Source: Klugiella xanthotipulae (lineage in GTDB: Bacteria; Actinomycetota; Actinomycetes; Actinomycetales; Microbacteriaceae). Taken from it: DNA of 64,000 bases. This document shows, in pieces, positions 26,492 to 36,501 of this stretch. Where the stretch lies: contig NZ_VFPN01000002.1 of NCBI RefSeq assembly GCF_006716695.1, positions 62,001 through 126,000 of the forward strand. Reading direction: 5' to 3'. Position 1 is the first letter of the stretch, and every line of letters starts with the position of its first letter. Both the position numbers and the translations under genes were made by a program. The notes beneath the pieces are model-generated. The model ran no database searches, was not told where the DNA came from, and worked only from the letters and a program-made list of their open reading frames with translations.

Positions 26492-27883
26492 ATGAGCCAT
26501 ACACCCCCATCATCTACGTCAACCCCTCCCCGAAACGAGGCCAAGGAACGCCGCAGGGTTATGCTGTCCAGCTACCTGGGCACCACCGTGGAATTTTACG
26601 ATTTCCTCCTCTACGGCACCGCAGCAAGCCTCGTCTTTCCGCACCTCTTCTTCACGGAGATGACACCCCTGGCCGGCACCATCGCCTCGTTTGCCACACT
26701 CGCTGCCGGTTACTTCGCCCGGCCCATCGGCGGCCTCGTCTTCGGCCACTTCGGTGACCGCATCGGTCGCAAAAATATGCTCGTCATCACGCTGCTCATT
26801 ATGGGGATATCCAGCTTTGTCATTGGCCTGTTGCCCACGACCGAGGTTATCGGCATGTGGGCCCCGATCCTGCTCGTTACGTTGCGGTTGATTCAGGGAT
26901 TTGCAGTGGGCGGAGAGTGGGCTGGAGCGGCCCTGATGTCGATGGAGCACGCCAAACCCAAAGGCCGCGGGTTTGCCGCGAGCATGGCGTCCTCGGGTGG
27001 ACCCAGCGGTGCCGTGCTGGCAACCGTCGTCCTCACTGCCTTCTCTCTCCTCCCCGAGGAGGACTTTCTGACGTGGGGGTGGCGCGTACCGTTCCTCCTG
27101 AGCGCGATTCTCGTAGTTTTCGCCCTTGTCATGCGCCTCCGCATCAGCGAGTCCCCCGAGTTCGCCGAGGCCCAGCGAATTCAGAAGACTGAACGTGGAG
27201 ACGCCCCCACCCAAACACCGATCATGATGGTGCTGCGCCGCTACCCCGTTCAGACCCTCACCGCAATTGCTGGCGGTCTCGCACCCCTCTTCTTGCAGTC
27301 ACTCCTCGCCACGTTTATGCTCACCTACTCCGTAACGGTGGGCCACACCCGCACCGAAGCTCTGACCATTGTGACGATTGCCAGCGCCGTGCACATCATC
27401 ACCATTCCGGCCTTTGCTGCACTCTCCGACCGTTTGGGCCGCAAACCTGTGATGGTCACCGGAGCCGCGCTCGGCATCGTGCTCGTCTGGCCGCTGTTCC
27501 AGCTCGTTTCTGACGGATCATGGTGGACGTTACTGCTCGCCTTCCTCATCGGAAACCCGCTCGTCCAAGGCATGATGTACGGGCCCATGGCCGCATGGCT
27601 CAGCGAGAAGTTTGCGACGGATGCCCGCTACACGGGCGTCTCACTCAGTTACCAGGTCTCCTCCACACTGGGTGCAGGTCTGGCACCGCTCGCCGCAGCA
27701 GCACTGCTGGCTGTCGGAGGCGGCACCGACCCGATCTACATCGTCTTCCTCTTCATGGCGCTGTGCGTGGTCAGTGGGCTTGCCTACCTCTTCAGTTCAG
27801 AGACCTCGGACATTGCACTTTCGCACACAACGGGTGTCATTCCGGTACAGAAGTCTCGTAAAAAGGCACCAGTCAGCCGCTAG
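26492..27883 (+). CDS. MFS transporter (metabolite:H+ symporter type), likely aromatic acid importer
   Basis: 463-residue, 12-helix MFS protein. It has VEFYDFLLYG in helix 1, GHFGDRIGRKNMLV in loop 2-3, RLIQGFAVGGEWAGA in helix 4, SDRLGRKPVMV in loop 8-9, and a central basic loop near residues 220-240. This pattern is the MHS group (ShiA, ProP, MhpT-like). ATG at 26492 is preceded by GGAG; a longer frame from 26420 is less likely. It lies between the IclR regulator and the mhp operon, which suggests uptake of hydroxyphenylpropionate or a related acid. Confidence 0.88.
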   Translation: MSHTPPSSTSTPPRNEAKERRRVMLSSYLGTTVEFYDFLLYGTAASLVFPHLFFTEMTPLAGTIASFATLAAGYFARPIGGLVFGHFGDRIGRKNMLVITLLIMGISSFVIGLLPTTEVIGMWAPILLVTLRLIQGFAVGGEWAGAALMSMEHAKPKGRGFAASMASSGGPSGAVLATVVLTAFSLLPEEDFLTWGWRVPFLLSAILVVFALVMRLRISESPEFAEAQRIQKTERGDAPTQTPIMMVLRRYPVQTLTAIAGGLAPLFLQSLLATFMLTYSVTVGHTRTEALTIVTIASAVHIITIPAFAALSDRLGRKPVMVTGAALGIVLVWPLFQLVSDGSWWTLLLAFLIGNPLVQGMMYGPMAAWLSEKFATDARYTGVSLSYQVSSTLGAGLAPLAAAALLAVGGGTDPIYIVFLFMALCVVSGLAYLFSSETSDIALSHTTGVIPVQKSRKKAPVSR

Positions 27884-27895
27884 GTACCCACTGAG

Positions 27896-27928
27896 ATCCG
27901 GGTTCTCCACGCGGTGGGGAACCCGGAT
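27896..27928 (+). terminator. Terminator of MFS gene
   Basis: ATCCGGGTTC (27896-27905) pairs with GAACCCGGAT (27919-27928), then TTTACTG. The inner bases CTCCAC/GTGGGG extend the stem. Confidence 0.85.
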
Positions 27929-27974
27929 TTACTGTTCGTTGAGAGAAAAAGCGCACGCGGCATACCACATAGCA

Positions 27975-28013
27975 CACAGCCCCGGTTCCTTCTTCGGAGG
28001 AACCGGGGCTGTG
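27975..28013 (-). terminator. Terminator of mhp operon
   Basis: CACAGCCCCGGTTCCT (27975-27990) and AGGAACCGGGGCTGTG (27998-28013) form a perfect 16-bp stem with a 7-base loop. It begins 9 bases beyond the mhpB stop. Confidence 0.88.
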
Positions 28014-28022
28014 CTGCGATTG

Positions 28023-28964
28023 CTAAGCGTGGATGACCGTCGTCACCCCAAATCCGGCGATGTACTCCGGAATCGGCTTGTAAAAGCTGTAGTTCACTGT
28101 GTACGCGCCACACGCGCCCATGGCCGAGTAGGCCGCAATCCATGTGCGCACCTCGTGCGAAGAGTTACCAGCAACCTCGGTCATCCACTCGGTCGTCCAC
28201 GCATCGAGCGGGCTGAGGTCACCCGAAGCCAGAATCTCCATAAGTTCCTTGTCCCACTCGGGTGCAAGATCCATGATGTCTGCCTCGCCTTTGGCGAAGG
28301 CCTTACCCGCGGTAATCACGCGCTGTTGGCGCTCGTCGCGAGCCTCGGGAGTGAGGTGTCGCCCACCACCCAGCAGGAACGCGCGCTGTTCTGGCGTTGC
28401 CGTAGCGATACGTGGCACCGGCGGGTCGTGCGAAAGGCCACCAGAAGCAATAAAAAGTACCTTCTTGTCGCTCTGAGCAAAATACTCACCCACCGCTTGT
28501 CCCAGCCGACGCACGCGGTTGATCGGCACAAATGGCGGGGCCACCGAGTTGATAAACACCGGTACCACCGGCTTAGCAGCAATGTCGCCAAACAAGATCT
28601 CCAGCGGCTGCACGGCACCGTGATCGACCTCCATACGCAGCGATACGGCCGTGTCGATGCCCTGGCTCAGCACATATTCGGCGAGGCCCTTGGCCTCCTC
28701 AGTCGGCACGTTAAGCGCACCGGCCTGGCTACCGTAGTCGCCAATGCTTAGAGCCTCATAGCCGATGCAATACGGCGGCATCAATTCGTAGAAGAACCCG
28801 TTGTAGTGGTCGGGACCAAACGTTACAACAAGATCGGGATCGAAATCATTCGCAAACTTTCGGGCTACGGCAAAAGACTCATCCACCGCTGCCTTCACAT
28901 CGGCAGGTGGGTCTACATAGTCCAAAAGGGGGCTGTGCGACATCGCAAGCAGCGCTGTTGTCAT
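28023..28964 (-). CDS. mhpB: 3-carboxyethylcatechol 2,3-dioxygenase
   Basis: Extradiol (meta-cleaving) dioxygenase. It opens 2,3-dihydroxyphenylpropionate to 2-hydroxy-6-oxonona-2,4-dienedioate using Fe(II). The 313-residue length matches the E. coli enzyme (314). The acid-base histidines fall at H115 (MEVDHG) and H179 (GGLSHDP), the same numbering as E. coli MhpB. The N-terminal AMSHSPLL and TFGPDHYNGFFYEL supply metal ligands. ATG at 28964 has AAGGAGA upstream. It is the last gene of the operon, 33 bases after mhpC. Confidence 0.95.
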   Translation of the reverse strand: MTTALLAMSHSPLLDYVDPPADVKAAVDESFAVARKFANDFDPDLVVTFGPDHYNGFFYELMPPYCIGYEALSIGDYGSQAGALNVPTEEAKGLAEYVLSQGIDTAVSLRMEVDHGAVQPLEILFGDIAAKPVVPVFINSVAPPFVPINRVRRLGQAVGEYFAQSDKKVLFIASGGLSHDPPVPRIATATPEQRAFLLGGGRHLTPEARDERQQRVITAGKAFAKGEADIMDLAPEWDKELMEILASGDLSPLDAWTTEWMTEVAGNSSHEVRTWIAAYSAMGACGAYTVNYSFYKPIPEYIAGFGVTTVIHA

Positions 28965-28997
28965 GTCATTCTCCTTGTAAATGGTTGGGGGATGCCG

Positions 28998-29870
28998 CTA
29001 CCGGCGACCCAGTAAAAAGTCGAGGTGGATCTTATTGAACGTGGCGGTGTCCTCGTACTGAGGCCAATGGCCACACTCCTCCATGACGGCGAGGTCACCA
29101 TTAGGAATGAGGCTGGCAATGCGTCTCCCCTCGTCCACGGGACCAGAAGGATCCTTGGTGGTCCAGATCACGAGGGCCTCAGCCTGGATCGCTCGTAAAT
29201 CGTCATCGCTGATCATGTTGCGCTGACGAATCTCTGGGTTCTGGAGAGCCATGTTCATCTCGCAGGCCATCTTCCACTCGGGCTGCTGGAAAATCATCTG
29301 CCGAGTCTTGATGAGGTCATCCGTCACCATGGTCGGGTCGGCCATGAGCCACTCCAGGCGGGCACGCACACGCTCCCAGCTGGGGTCATTAGCGGCCTCC
29401 ATTGAGAGCGTAAAGAGGCGCTCCATCACGGCGGGGTTGGCCATCGTTCCGCCCATCGTGTTGAGCGCAATACGTTCGACGCGCTCCGGATGATCGGAGG
29501 CCAAGCGGGCGGTAATCCAGCCACCGAGCGACTCTCCAGAAAAGTTAGCCTTCTGTACCCCGATGGCTTCCATGAACCCCAGCACGTGTGTGATGTAGTG
29601 CGGAATCTCCAGGGGATGATTGGGCTTAGCGCTGTAGCCGTGGCCGATGAGATCAATAGCCCACACATCAAAGTGTTCGGCATGAGACGCCAGGTTACGC
29701 ACATAGGCCTCAGCATGACCCGTGATGCCGTGCAGCAAGATGAGCGGTGGTTTTGAGCTATCGCCCGCATGCAGATATCGGGTGCGATAACCAGCGGCAT
29801 CCAGGACCCCCTGCGAAAACTCCACCTGGTTCAGATCAGACCACACGCTCGTAAAGGGTCGCTCAGTCAT
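28998..29870 (-). CDS. mhpC: 2-hydroxy-6-oxonona-2,4-dienedioate hydrolase
   Basis: Alpha/beta hydrolase that cleaves the ring-fission product to 2-hydroxypenta-2,4-dienoate and succinate. The 290-residue protein has the oxyanion segment [12 protein letters not shown] near 46, the nucleophile S114 in SGESLGGW, and the catalytic histidine in ECGHWPQYE near 267. Its start lies within the mhpE 3' end (8-base overlap), so it is coupled to mhpE. Confidence 0.92.
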   Translation of the reverse strand: MTERPFTSVWSDLNQVEFSQGVLDAAGYRTRYLHAGDSSKPPLILLHGITGHAEAYVRNLASHAEHFDVWAIDLIGHGYSAKPNHPLEIPHYITHVLGFMEAIGVQKANFSGESLGGWITARLASDHPERVERIALNTMGGTMANPAVMERLFTLSMEAANDPSWERVRARLEWLMADPTMVTDDLIKTRQMIFQQPEWKMACEMNMALQNPEIRQRNMISDDDLRAIQAEALVIWTTKDPSGPVDEGRRIASLIPNGDLAVMEECGHWPQYEDTATFNKIHLDFLLGRR

Positions 29871-30909
29871 GGGGGTGTCCTTTCGTAGACGGTGTTACCG
29901 CACGCTGAAGATCAAGTGCGACGTCGGTGATCATGTCCTCCTGGCCACCGATCAGCTTGCGGCGACCCACCTCGACCAAAATGTCCCTGGCGTCCAATCC
30001 GTACGCCTGCGCCGCCGTCTCGGCGTGACGCAGAAAGCTGGAGTACACACCGGCGTAGCCCAGGGTCAGGGTCTCACGATCCACCTGAACGGGACGGTCA
30101 TGGAGCGGACGCACCAGATCATCAGCGGCATCCTGTAGAGCGTAAAGGTCGGCACCATGCTGCCACCCCAGAAGGTTCGCAACGGCAACGAATGGTTCAA
30201 TGGGGGTGTTACCCGCACCCGCACCGTGACCGGCAAGCGAGGCATCCACCCGGTAGGTACCCTCCTCCACAGCAACAACCGAGTTAGCAACGGCCAGCGA
30301 TAGGTTCTGGTGGGCGTGGATACCGATCTCGGTACCCTCATCGAGTACATCGCGATAGGCCCGCACCCTCTCTCGCACACCGTCCATGGTCAAACGCCCG
30401 CCCGAGTCAGTCACATAGACGCAATGGGCTCCGTATGACTCCATGAGTTTGGCCTGTTGAGCAAGACCTTCAGGTGTGTTGAGGTGAGACATCATGAGGA
30501 AGCCGGAGACGTCCATCCCCCACTCACGCGCCGCGGTGATGTGCTGAGCAGAGACGTCCGCCTCGGTGCAGTGAGTGGCAATCCGCACCGAACGCACACC
30601 CAGGTCGTAGGCCCGTTTGAGTTCGGTGAGTGTACCGATACCGGGAAGAAGGAGCGTGGTCAGGCGCGCCTTCTTCACGACGGAGGCCGCCGCTTCAATC
30701 CATTCCCAGTCGGTGTGACTGCCCGGTCCGTAAATGAGGCTACTGCCGGCAAGGCCGTCCCCGTGTGACACCTCAATAGCGTCCACACCAGCGGCATCGA
30801 GAGCCGCGGCAATCTGGGCCACCTTCTCCGGCGTAATCTGGTGACGGATGGCGTGCATACCGTCGCGCAGGGTCACATCCTGCAGGAAAATCTGGGGGCT
30901 GTCGCTCAT
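29863..30909 (-). CDS. mhpE: 4-hydroxy-2-oxovalerate aldolase
   Basis: DmpG/MhpE-type aldolase that splits 4-hydroxy-2-oxovalerate to pyruvate and acetaldehyde and channels acetaldehyde to MhpF. The 348-residue protein has the catalytic arginine in [14 protein letters not shown] near residue 16, [20 protein letters not shown] (metal site Asp) and the [12 protein letters not shown] metal histidines. It overlaps mhpF by 4 bases, as is usual for the channelling pair. Confidence 0.95.
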   Translation of the reverse strand: MSDSPQIFLQDVTLRDGMHAIRHQITPEKVAQIAAALDAAGVDAIEVSHGDGLAGSSLIYGPGSHTDWEWIEAAASVVKKARLTTLLLPGIGTLTELKRAYDLGVRSVRIATHCTEADVSAQHITAAREWGMDVSGFLMMSHLNTPEGLAQQAKLMESYGAHCVYVTDSGGRLTMDGVRERVRAYRDVLDEGTEIGIHAHQNLSLAVANSVVAVEEGTYRVDASLAGHGAGAGNTPIEPFVAVANLLGWQHGADLYALQDAADDLVRPLHDRPVQVDRETLTLGYAGVYSSFLRHAETAAQAYGLDARDILVEVGRRKLIGGQEDMITDVALDLQRAVTPSTKGHPHD

Positions 30910-31844
30910 CGCGTCTCTCCTTGCTGGGCAAATTTTTCGGCCACCCGCAGCGCAGCGGAGGTCATGATGTCAAGGTTTCCGGCGTACGCGGGCAGGTAGT
31001 GGGCCGCACCCTCCACCTCCAGGAACACGCTCACGCGGGTGAATGAATCACCCGTAACACCCTCAGGTAAGAGGGAAGCAACACGTGCATCCTCCTCACG
31101 GAACTGCACGTCTTGCTTGAGGCGATAGCCGGGAACATACTCAGCGACACGGGCCACCTGGGCCACAATCGAATCGGTAACCGCATGCTGCTGCTCGGAG
31201 GTGAGCCGGTTGACCAGCACCTGCACCGTGTCCCGCATAATCATGGGCGGATCGGCCGGGTTGAGGATCATGATGGCCTTGCCACGCGCGGCACCGCCGA
31301 CCTTCTCGATGGCCTCCGAGGTGGTCTCGGTAAACTCGTCTATGTTGGCGCGCGTGCCCGGGCCGGCCGATTTAGAGGCAATGGATGCGACGATCTCCGC
31401 AAAGTGCACGGGGGTCACTGCGCTAATCGCCGCTACGATCGGGATCGTAGCTTGACCACCACAGGTGACCATATTGACATCCATAGCGTCCAGGTGTTCA
31501 TCCAGATTCACCACCGGCACCACGTAGGGGCCAAGTGCCGCAGGAGTCAGATCGATAAGACGCTTACCAAACGGTGCCAGCTTCTCCGCGTTGTAACGGT
31601 GCGCCCCCGCCGAAGTGGCATCAAAAACAATTTTGATATTCTCAAACTCGGGCAAATTGATCAGGCCATCCACACCCTCAGCTGTTGTGGTCACTCCAAT
31701 CCGACGGGCGCGGGCCAGACCGTCCGAGTCGGGATCAATCCCCACCAGAACAGCCATGTCAAGCACATCGCTCAGTCGTTTCACCTTGAACATCAGGTCG
31801 GTGCCAATATTGCCCGACCCGATGATTGCTACCTGCGCGTTCAT
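30906..31844 (-). CDS. mhpF: Acetaldehyde dehydrogenase (acylating)
   Basis: Converts acetaldehyde, CoA and NAD+ to acetyl-CoA, in complex with MhpE. The 312-residue protein has the N-terminal Rossmann motif [14 protein letters not shown], the catalytic C128 in [10 protein letters not shown], and [13 protein letters not shown]. Family length. It overlaps both neighbours by 4 bases, which suggests stoichiometric translation with mhpE. Confidence 0.95.
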   Translation of the reverse strand: MNAQVAIIGSGNIGTDLMFKVKRLSDVLDMAVLVGIDPDSDGLARARRIGVTTTAEGVDGLINLPEFENIKIVFDATSAGAHRYNAEKLAPFGKRLIDLTPAALGPYVVPVVNLDEHLDAMDVNMVTCGGQATIPIVAAISAVTPVHFAEIVASIASKSAGPGTRANIDEFTETTSEAIEKVGGAARGKAIMILNPADPPMIMRDTVQVLVNRLTSEQQHAVTDSIVAQVARVAEYVPGYRLKQDVQFREEDARVASLLPEGVTGDSFTRVSVFLEVEGAAHYLPAYAGNLDIMTSAALRVAEKFAQQGETR

Positions 31845-32644
31845 CGCGCCTCACTCTCTGTTGTGGGGGCAACCGTCACGGATACGGTTCCCAACCCGGA
31901 AATGGATGCGCTGATAGTTGACCCGGCACGCAGGGGAACCATTGGCCCCAGCGCGCCCGATAGGACAACCTCGCCGGCCCGGAGTGGCCGGTTCAGGCGG
32001 TGGGCGGTCTCTGCCACCCACACGAGTGCATTGAGCGGATCGCCCAGACAGGCAGCGCCCGTACCCTCAGAGACAGTCTCGCCATTATCAGTCATGGTCA
32101 TCACGACAGATACCGTGTCGATCTCCGCAAGTGGCACCCGCCTGTCGCCCAGAACAAAAAGTCCGCTGGAGGCGTTATCGGCCACGGTGTCAACAATCGA
32201 AATGTCCCAGGCCGCAATACGACTGTCAACGATCTCCAATGCTGCCACCGCGTAGTCCACCGCGGCTATCACCGACTCTCGGGAGGGGTCCCACACATCG
32301 TGCGCCATCACAAAGGCAACCTCGGCCTCAATGCGTGGCTGAAGCAGGGTACCCGGGCTCAGGGTTGCCCCTTCTTGAACCGCCATATCGGCCAGCAGAA
32401 CGCCAAAATCCGGCTGATCAACGCCGAGCTGCTTCTGTACGGCCGGGGCGGTCAGCCCCACCTTACGACCCACACGCGGGTTAGAGGGTGACTCGCGCTC
32501 ACTCATCAGAACTTCCTGAACCGCATAGGCAGCCTCAAGGTTGGTCCCGAGTAGATCGCGCACCGGAAGAGTGGGGACTCCTCGGTCGGCCGCGAGCCGC
32601 AACCGCTGAGTGGCACAATCAATCGGACTAATTTCAGATAACAC
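31841..32644 (-). CDS. mhpD: 2-hydroxypenta-2,4-dienoate hydratase
   Basis: Adds water to 2-hydroxypenta-2,4-dienoate to give 4-hydroxy-2-oxovalerate, between MhpC and MhpE. The 267-residue product has the family stretches [30 protein letters not shown] (metal-ligand Glu residues) and [20 protein letters not shown], with [10 protein letters not shown] start it at GTG 32644, which has AGGAG six bases upstream. The frame stays open to 33022, but that part lies inside mhpA and is not family-like. Confidence 0.93.
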   Translation of the reverse strand: MLSEISPIDCATQRLRLAADRGVPTLPVRDLLGTNLEAAYAVQEVLMSERESPSNPRVGRKVGLTAPAVQKQLGVDQPDFGVLLADMAVQEGATLSPGTLLQPRIEAEVAFVMAHDVWDPSRESVIAAVDYAVAALEIVDSRIAAWDISIVDTVADNASSGLFVLGDRRVPLAEIDTVSVVMTMTDNGETVSEGTGAACLGDPLNALVWVAETAHRLNRPLRAGEVVLSGALGPMVPLRAGSTISASISGLGTVSVTVAPTTESEAR

Positions 32645-32676
32645 GTTCGGCTCCTCTGCGCTCTGTGGCACCGCGA

Positions 32677-34407
32677 CTATTTCGCGGCGAGATGGGGTTC
32701 GGCGGCGGGGGCTGGTGCCACCGCTGCGACCGGCAACAGGTGGATGGCCCGGGTGAGCGAGCGAAGAGTTGCCGAAGCATCCTGATTCAAGCAGGCCGCA
32801 GCGACAAAGCGGTCGGGACGCAAGAACACCACGGGGGTGGGTCGGTCGTCGAACCACTTCTTCAGGCGACCCGTCACATCGGCAACCACCCGGGTATTGG
32901 GGACAGCCGAGGGGGTGTTTTTCGTCTGAGTGACGGGGCGGATCGATACGAAGGTGGTGCCGAGGCGGTCGAGAACGGCCAGATCCTCGGCGGAAAACAC
33001 CTGCTCGGGGATGCTCCCCCACAGGAGCACCCCCCAGCCGGTCCCGATCACATCATCGAGCAGAACTCCCGAATCAGTGTCAGTGTCCACCCGGGGCTGA
33101 ATAAACTGCGTACCCACGGGCGAGACGTTGGTGTTCGCGCTCGAAATGGCGTGTATTTTGCGCACAATCGTGCCCTGGGACACACCGGAAGCCAAGGTGC
33201 TGGCATCCACAATCGCCCCCGCCCGATATCGCGGCATGGGCTTGTACTTCATCTGCGCAAAATACTGCTTAACACTGGGCGAGAGATTAAGCGCGGCAGC
33301 GGCGAGGTCTCGGCCAGCCGTAACGATACGATTGGTCGGCTTGATGACCCGACCGAACGCCGTGGAAATATCAATCATGGCCTTCGCGTGGTCGTGACGC
33401 TCCACATCGTAGGTATCGAGCAACCGCTCATCACTGATGCCGTTGATGACGGCGGAAAGCTTCCAGGCCAGGTTGGTCGCGTCGCGCACACCGCTGTTGT
33501 AACCCTGTCCCTGCCAGACGGGCATCAGGTGGGCGGCATCTCCCGCAAGGAAAACCCGACCGCGGCGGAAGCTGCTCGCAATACGGGAGTGGTGCGTATA
33601 GACGCGCTGACGGACAATATCGAGGGCGTCAGCGTGCGGCACGTGCTCCGACAGCAGCTTGTTGATGAAAACAGCATTATCCACGAGCGAGTCCGGCTCA
33701 TCATCGAAAAGCATAAATTCAAACCGGCGGATAGCGTGGGGCAATCCCAGCGACACATACGGACGCTTGGGATCGGCACCCAGGAAGATATTGGGCGTGC
33801 CGAGCGGATCGTTGTTTACATCGACAACAAGCCAGCGGGTTGAGGGTGATTGCCCGTCGAAGCTCACCCCGATGTGCTTGCGTGTCAGGCTGCGGCCGCC
33901 ATCGCAGCCCACCACATAGCGTGCCGAGAACGTCACCAGCTCATCATCGGCATTACGAGCCGTCACGTTCACGTGATCGCCAGACTCCGCGATACTCTCA
34001 ACGGTGTGCGCGAACCTCACCTCAACCCCCGCGCGCGCAACCGCGCCGGCGTAGAGCTCCTCATCAACGAGGGGTTGGACAAAACCGTTGCGGCGAGACC
34101 AGCCGTATTCATCGGTCGTAGGGGCAATCTCAACGAAGACCTTGCCGCGACCGTTGACCAGACGCATGATGTGTTGAGGCGAAGTATGTGGGAGCACGGC
34201 TTCGACAAGACCCATCGTCTGAATGGAACGCAGGGACTCATCATCGAGCCCCACCCCACGCGGGTAGTCGATCAGGCTGGGCAACGCCTCTAGCACGGTC
34301 ACGCGCACACCATTAATACCCAGCAGATTGGCCAGGCTGAGGCCAACGGGGCCGCTACCGATGATAAGAACATCTGTCTCTTGTGCGTCTGTTATGGATG
34401 CAGTCAT
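32677..34407 (-). CDS. mhpA: 3-(3-hydroxyphenyl)propionate 2-monooxygenase
   Basis: FAD/NADH-dependent hydroxylase that makes 2,3-dihydroxyphenylpropionate, the first step of the pathway. The 576-residue protein has the dinucleotide motif VLIIGSGPVGLSLANLLG near residue 14, the DG motif YVVGCDGGRSLTRK near 170, and the GD motif RVFLAGDAAHLMPVWQGQG near 290. ATG at 34407 has AGGAG upstream; a longer frame from 34452 lacks one. It is the first gene of the operon mhpA-D-F-E-C-B. Confidence 0.93.
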   Translation of the reverse strand: MTASITDAQETDVLIIGSGPVGLSLANLLGINGVRVTVLEALPSLIDYPRGVGLDDESLRSIQTMGLVEAVLPHTSPQHIMRLVNGRGKVFVEIAPTTDEYGWSRRNGFVQPLVDEELYAGAVARAGVEVRFAHTVESIAESGDHVNVTARNADDELVTFSARYVVGCDGGRSLTRKHIGVSFDGQSPSTRWLVVDVNNDPLGTPNIFLGADPKRPYVSLGLPHAIRRFEFMLFDDEPDSLVDNAVFINKLLSEHVPHADALDIVRQRVYTHHSRIASSFRRGRVFLAGDAAHLMPVWQGQGYNSGVRDATNLAWKLSAVINGISDERLLDTYDVERHDHAKAMIDISTAFGRVIKPTNRIVTAGRDLAAAALNLSPSVKQYFAQMKYKPMPRYRAGAIVDASTLASGVSQGTIVRKIHAISSANTNVSPVGTQFIQPRVDTDTDSGVLLDDVIGTGWGVLLWGSIPEQVFSAEDLAVLDRLGTTFVSIRPVTQTKNTPSAVPNTRVVADVTGRLKKWFDDRPTPVVFLRPDRFVAAACLNQDASATLRSLTRAIHLLPVAAVAPAPAAEPHLAAK

Positions 34408-34440
34408 CTTTGACTCCTGAGTGGGAAAATGGAGGGCGTG

Positions 34441-34462
34441 CATATAACGCACATACGCGTGC
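34441..34462 (-). promoter_or_regulatory. Candidate operator upstream of mhpA
   Basis: On the minus strand the site reads GCACGCGTATGTGC then GTTATATG. The TATGTGC core followed by GTT(A/T)TA recurs upstream of the MFS gene at 26413-26434. It starts 34 bases before the mhpA ATG. Role inferred. Confidence 0.35.
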
Positions 34463-34597
34463 GATATCTGATTTTGAATTAGTCTACTCGCGCCGTCACA
34501 CCTGTCAAACCGGTCGTCTCAACCTGCGGCACACGCGTTAAAAAACCGGCACCCGAGCGGATATCGGTGGCGGCAGGGAGCGCTCCCTCAACGCGCA

Positions 34598-35416
34598 TCA
34601 CACGGCATCCTCGCGGAGAGGGGCCACCCCAAACCTCCGCAGAGCGAGAGCCGGGTTCATGGAACGCACCGAGGCCAGGGCGTCGAGAGACAGGGATGCC
34701 AGGGCGATCCCAGACCCTCCCTCAAGACCGGCAAGGTAAACACCGCGCGGATCAAGCACCACAGAGTGACCCACCGCGACGGGTGGAGCATGATCGGCCG
34801 CAGCCACGTAGACCGTATTCTCAATGGCGCGCGCGGCCAGCAAAGTCCGCCACTGCACGAGCTTGAGCTCACCAGCCACCCACTCGGCTGGTACAAGAAC
34901 CAACTGGGCTCCGGCATCCATCAACCAGCGGGTGACCTCAGGAAAGCGCAGATCGTAGCAGGTTTGCAGTCCGACGGTAAAGCCAGCCACCGTGAAGATG
35001 GGGGCACGACCAACCTCCCCCGGGGTAACCCAGTCGCTCTCACGCTGACCAAAGGCATCGTACAGGTGAATTTTACGGTAAACCGTGGCTATCTCCCCCG
35101 CGGGACCGAGGGCCACAAGAGTGTTGGAGCATCGCGTCGTGCCCCCCAGTTTCTCCACAAAACCGCACACGATATAGACACGCAACAACCGGGCCGTCTC
35201 ACGCACGGTTGACACGAACGGGCCATCGAGCGATTCTGCGGCCGCAACGGTGTGTGCACCCAGGCGCGGCGTAAAGTACGAGGAATACTCGGGAAAAACA
35301 ATGAGCGTCGCGCCGAGACCGGCAGCCTCATGCGCGAGACGAACGACCTCCTCACGATTAGCAGTCGGATTATCGGTGGGGGCAAACTGGACAATGGCAA
35401 CGCTCAGATCACTCAC
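34598..35416 (-). CDS. Nitrilase-superfamily C-N hydrolase
   Basis: 272-residue cytosolic amidase-fold protein. It has the catalytic triad E43 (FPEYSSYF), K115 (YRKIHLYD) and C153 (QTCYDLRFPE). The C-YDLRFPE signature is that of the NIT1/NIT2 omega-amidase and deaminated-glutathione-amidase branch, so it more likely hydrolyses amides than nitriles. The substrate is not readable. It follows the HdeD-like gene by 46 bases and may share its transcript; it is separated from mhpA by about 190 bases. Confidence 0.88.
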   Translation of the reverse strand: MSDLSVAIVQFAPTDNPTANREEVVRLAHEAAGLGATLIVFPEYSSYFTPRLGAHTVAAAESLDGPFVSTVRETARLLRVYIVCGFVEKLGGTTRCSNTLVALGPAGEIATVYRKIHLYDAFGQRESDWVTPGEVGRAPIFTVAGFTVGLQTCYDLRFPEVTRWLMDAGAQLVLVPAEWVAGELKLVQWRTLLAARAIENTVYVAAADHAPPVAVGHSVVLDPRGVYLAGLEGGSGIALASLSLDALASVRSMNPALALRRFGVAPLREDAV

Positions 35417-35462
35417 GTCGCCAGCCTAGCCACCCCCACCGGGATACACGAGCACGGCGGAC

Positions 35463-36113
35463 TTATGGACGTCGCGGCGCGTTCGGATCAGCGGCCGCGT
35501 CGGCAAGGCTGTCACTGAGCGTTTTAACGCCGCGACGCACCGAGAACGCGATAAAAAGCAGAATAAGGCCGAAAAGAATCGCCCAAAACCCGGCGATCAC
35601 TACAAGGATCTTGACCGCAAGAACCGGATCTGCAATCACAAAAACGGCGACAAGGATACTGAGCAGGATGCTCATGATGCTGGCAACCATCCCCCACCCC
35701 CATACAAGGCCAGAGCGCTTGGCGCGCAGGGAACCCGCGACACCATAGATACCGGCCAGCACTGACCAGATGACCACAGACCAGACCAGGAACAGCCCCA
35801 CCAGGCTCGCCGTCCACATAGGAAGGATCACCATGAAGAGGCCAGCGAGGGCAGTCAGAGCGCCCTGACCGATCAACCAGCCCCAACCCGCGATCTCGGA
35901 GCGCTGAGCCACCGCACTGATCGCCAAACTCAGACCCTCCACCATGAGGTAGATACCCAGCAGGACGGCGAGCGCTCCGGCCGCCAGACCCGGGTTACTC
36001 AGGGCGACGATACCAAAGACCACGGCAAAGACACCGCGTAGCAGGTATAACCACCAGAGAGCGGTGATCCCTGATCGCACGGTCTTCGCAAATTGTTGCG
36101 CTGAATCCGACAC
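35463..36113 (-). CDS. HdeD/DUF308-like membrane protein
   Basis: 216-residue protein with six membrane helices arranged as three pairs. Each pair shows the DUF308 pattern (VFGIVALSNPGLAAGALAVLLGIYLMVEG in the first, split here by loops). E. coli HdeD is linked to acid resistance; that role is not shown here. A basic C-terminal tail follows the last helix. Confidence 0.85.
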   Translation of the reverse strand: MSDSAQQFAKTVRSGITALWWLYLLRGVFAVVFGIVALSNPGLAAGALAVLLGIYLMVEGLSLAISAVAQRSEIAGWGWLIGQGALTALAGLFMVILPMWTASLVGLFLVWSVVIWSVLAGIYGVAGSLRAKRSGLVWGWGMVASIMSILLSILVAVFVIADPVLAVKILVVIAGFWAILFGLILLFIAFSVRRGVKTLSDSLADAAADPNAPRRP

Positions 36114-36309
36114 TGTTCTCCCCCATCACTCGTCTGCAGCCCCTCCGGACCTTGTGCCCAACACTCTAAACCTCAGACGCGCCGAGACCGATGCTTTACC
36201 CCGCCGGTCGCAACACTGCCACGGGAAGGCTCACGGGAACGTAATGACAGGGTCCGAGTGCTTCGATTCGCACACATTAGGGCTGTCGTGATAGTGTTAC
36301 TTCTTGTGC

Positions 36310-36386
36310 CGCGGGGTGGAGCAGTTCGGTAGCTCGCCGGGCTCATAACCCGGAGGTCGTAGGTTCAAATCCTGCCCCCGCAACCA
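36310..36386 (+). tRNA. Initiator tRNA-fMet (CAT), copy 1
   Basis: 77-nt gene with encoded CCA. Anticodon CAT is at 36344-36346. Initiator marks are visible: the unpaired C1-A72 end (CGCGGGG against CCCCGCA) and three consecutive G:C pairs in the anticodon stem (GGGCTCATAACCC). A TAGTGT -10-like hexamer lies about 14 bases upstream. A strong hairpin terminator follows. Confidence 0.98.
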
Positions 36387-36414
36387 AGCGGATATCACCC
36401 ACAGGGTGTCACGC

Positions 36415-36450
36415 GAGTTAGGCCCGGAGTTTTTGCTCCGGGCCTAACTC
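36415..36450 (+). terminator. Terminator after tRNA-fMet copy 1
   Basis: GAGTTAGGCCCGGAG (36415-36429) and CTCCGGGCCTAACTC (36436-36450) form a perfect 15-bp stem with a TTTTTG loop. Confidence 0.9.
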
Positions 36451-36501
36451 GTCTCCCCCTCCGTCAAGAACCCGAGCACCCAGCCACGCTAATCTGGGCA
36501 G

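Noticed and set aside
27612-28751. 379-residue plus-strand frame across MFS end and mhpB
   Set aside because: Crosses two terminators and covers mhpB in antisense; no motif.
31113-32255. 380-residue plus-strand frame opposite mhpF/mhpD
   Set aside because: Shadow of two genes with strong motifs.
32665-33843. 392-residue plus-strand frame opposite mhpA
   Set aside because: Antisense to a well-supported FAD hydroxylase; typical GC-driven shadow.
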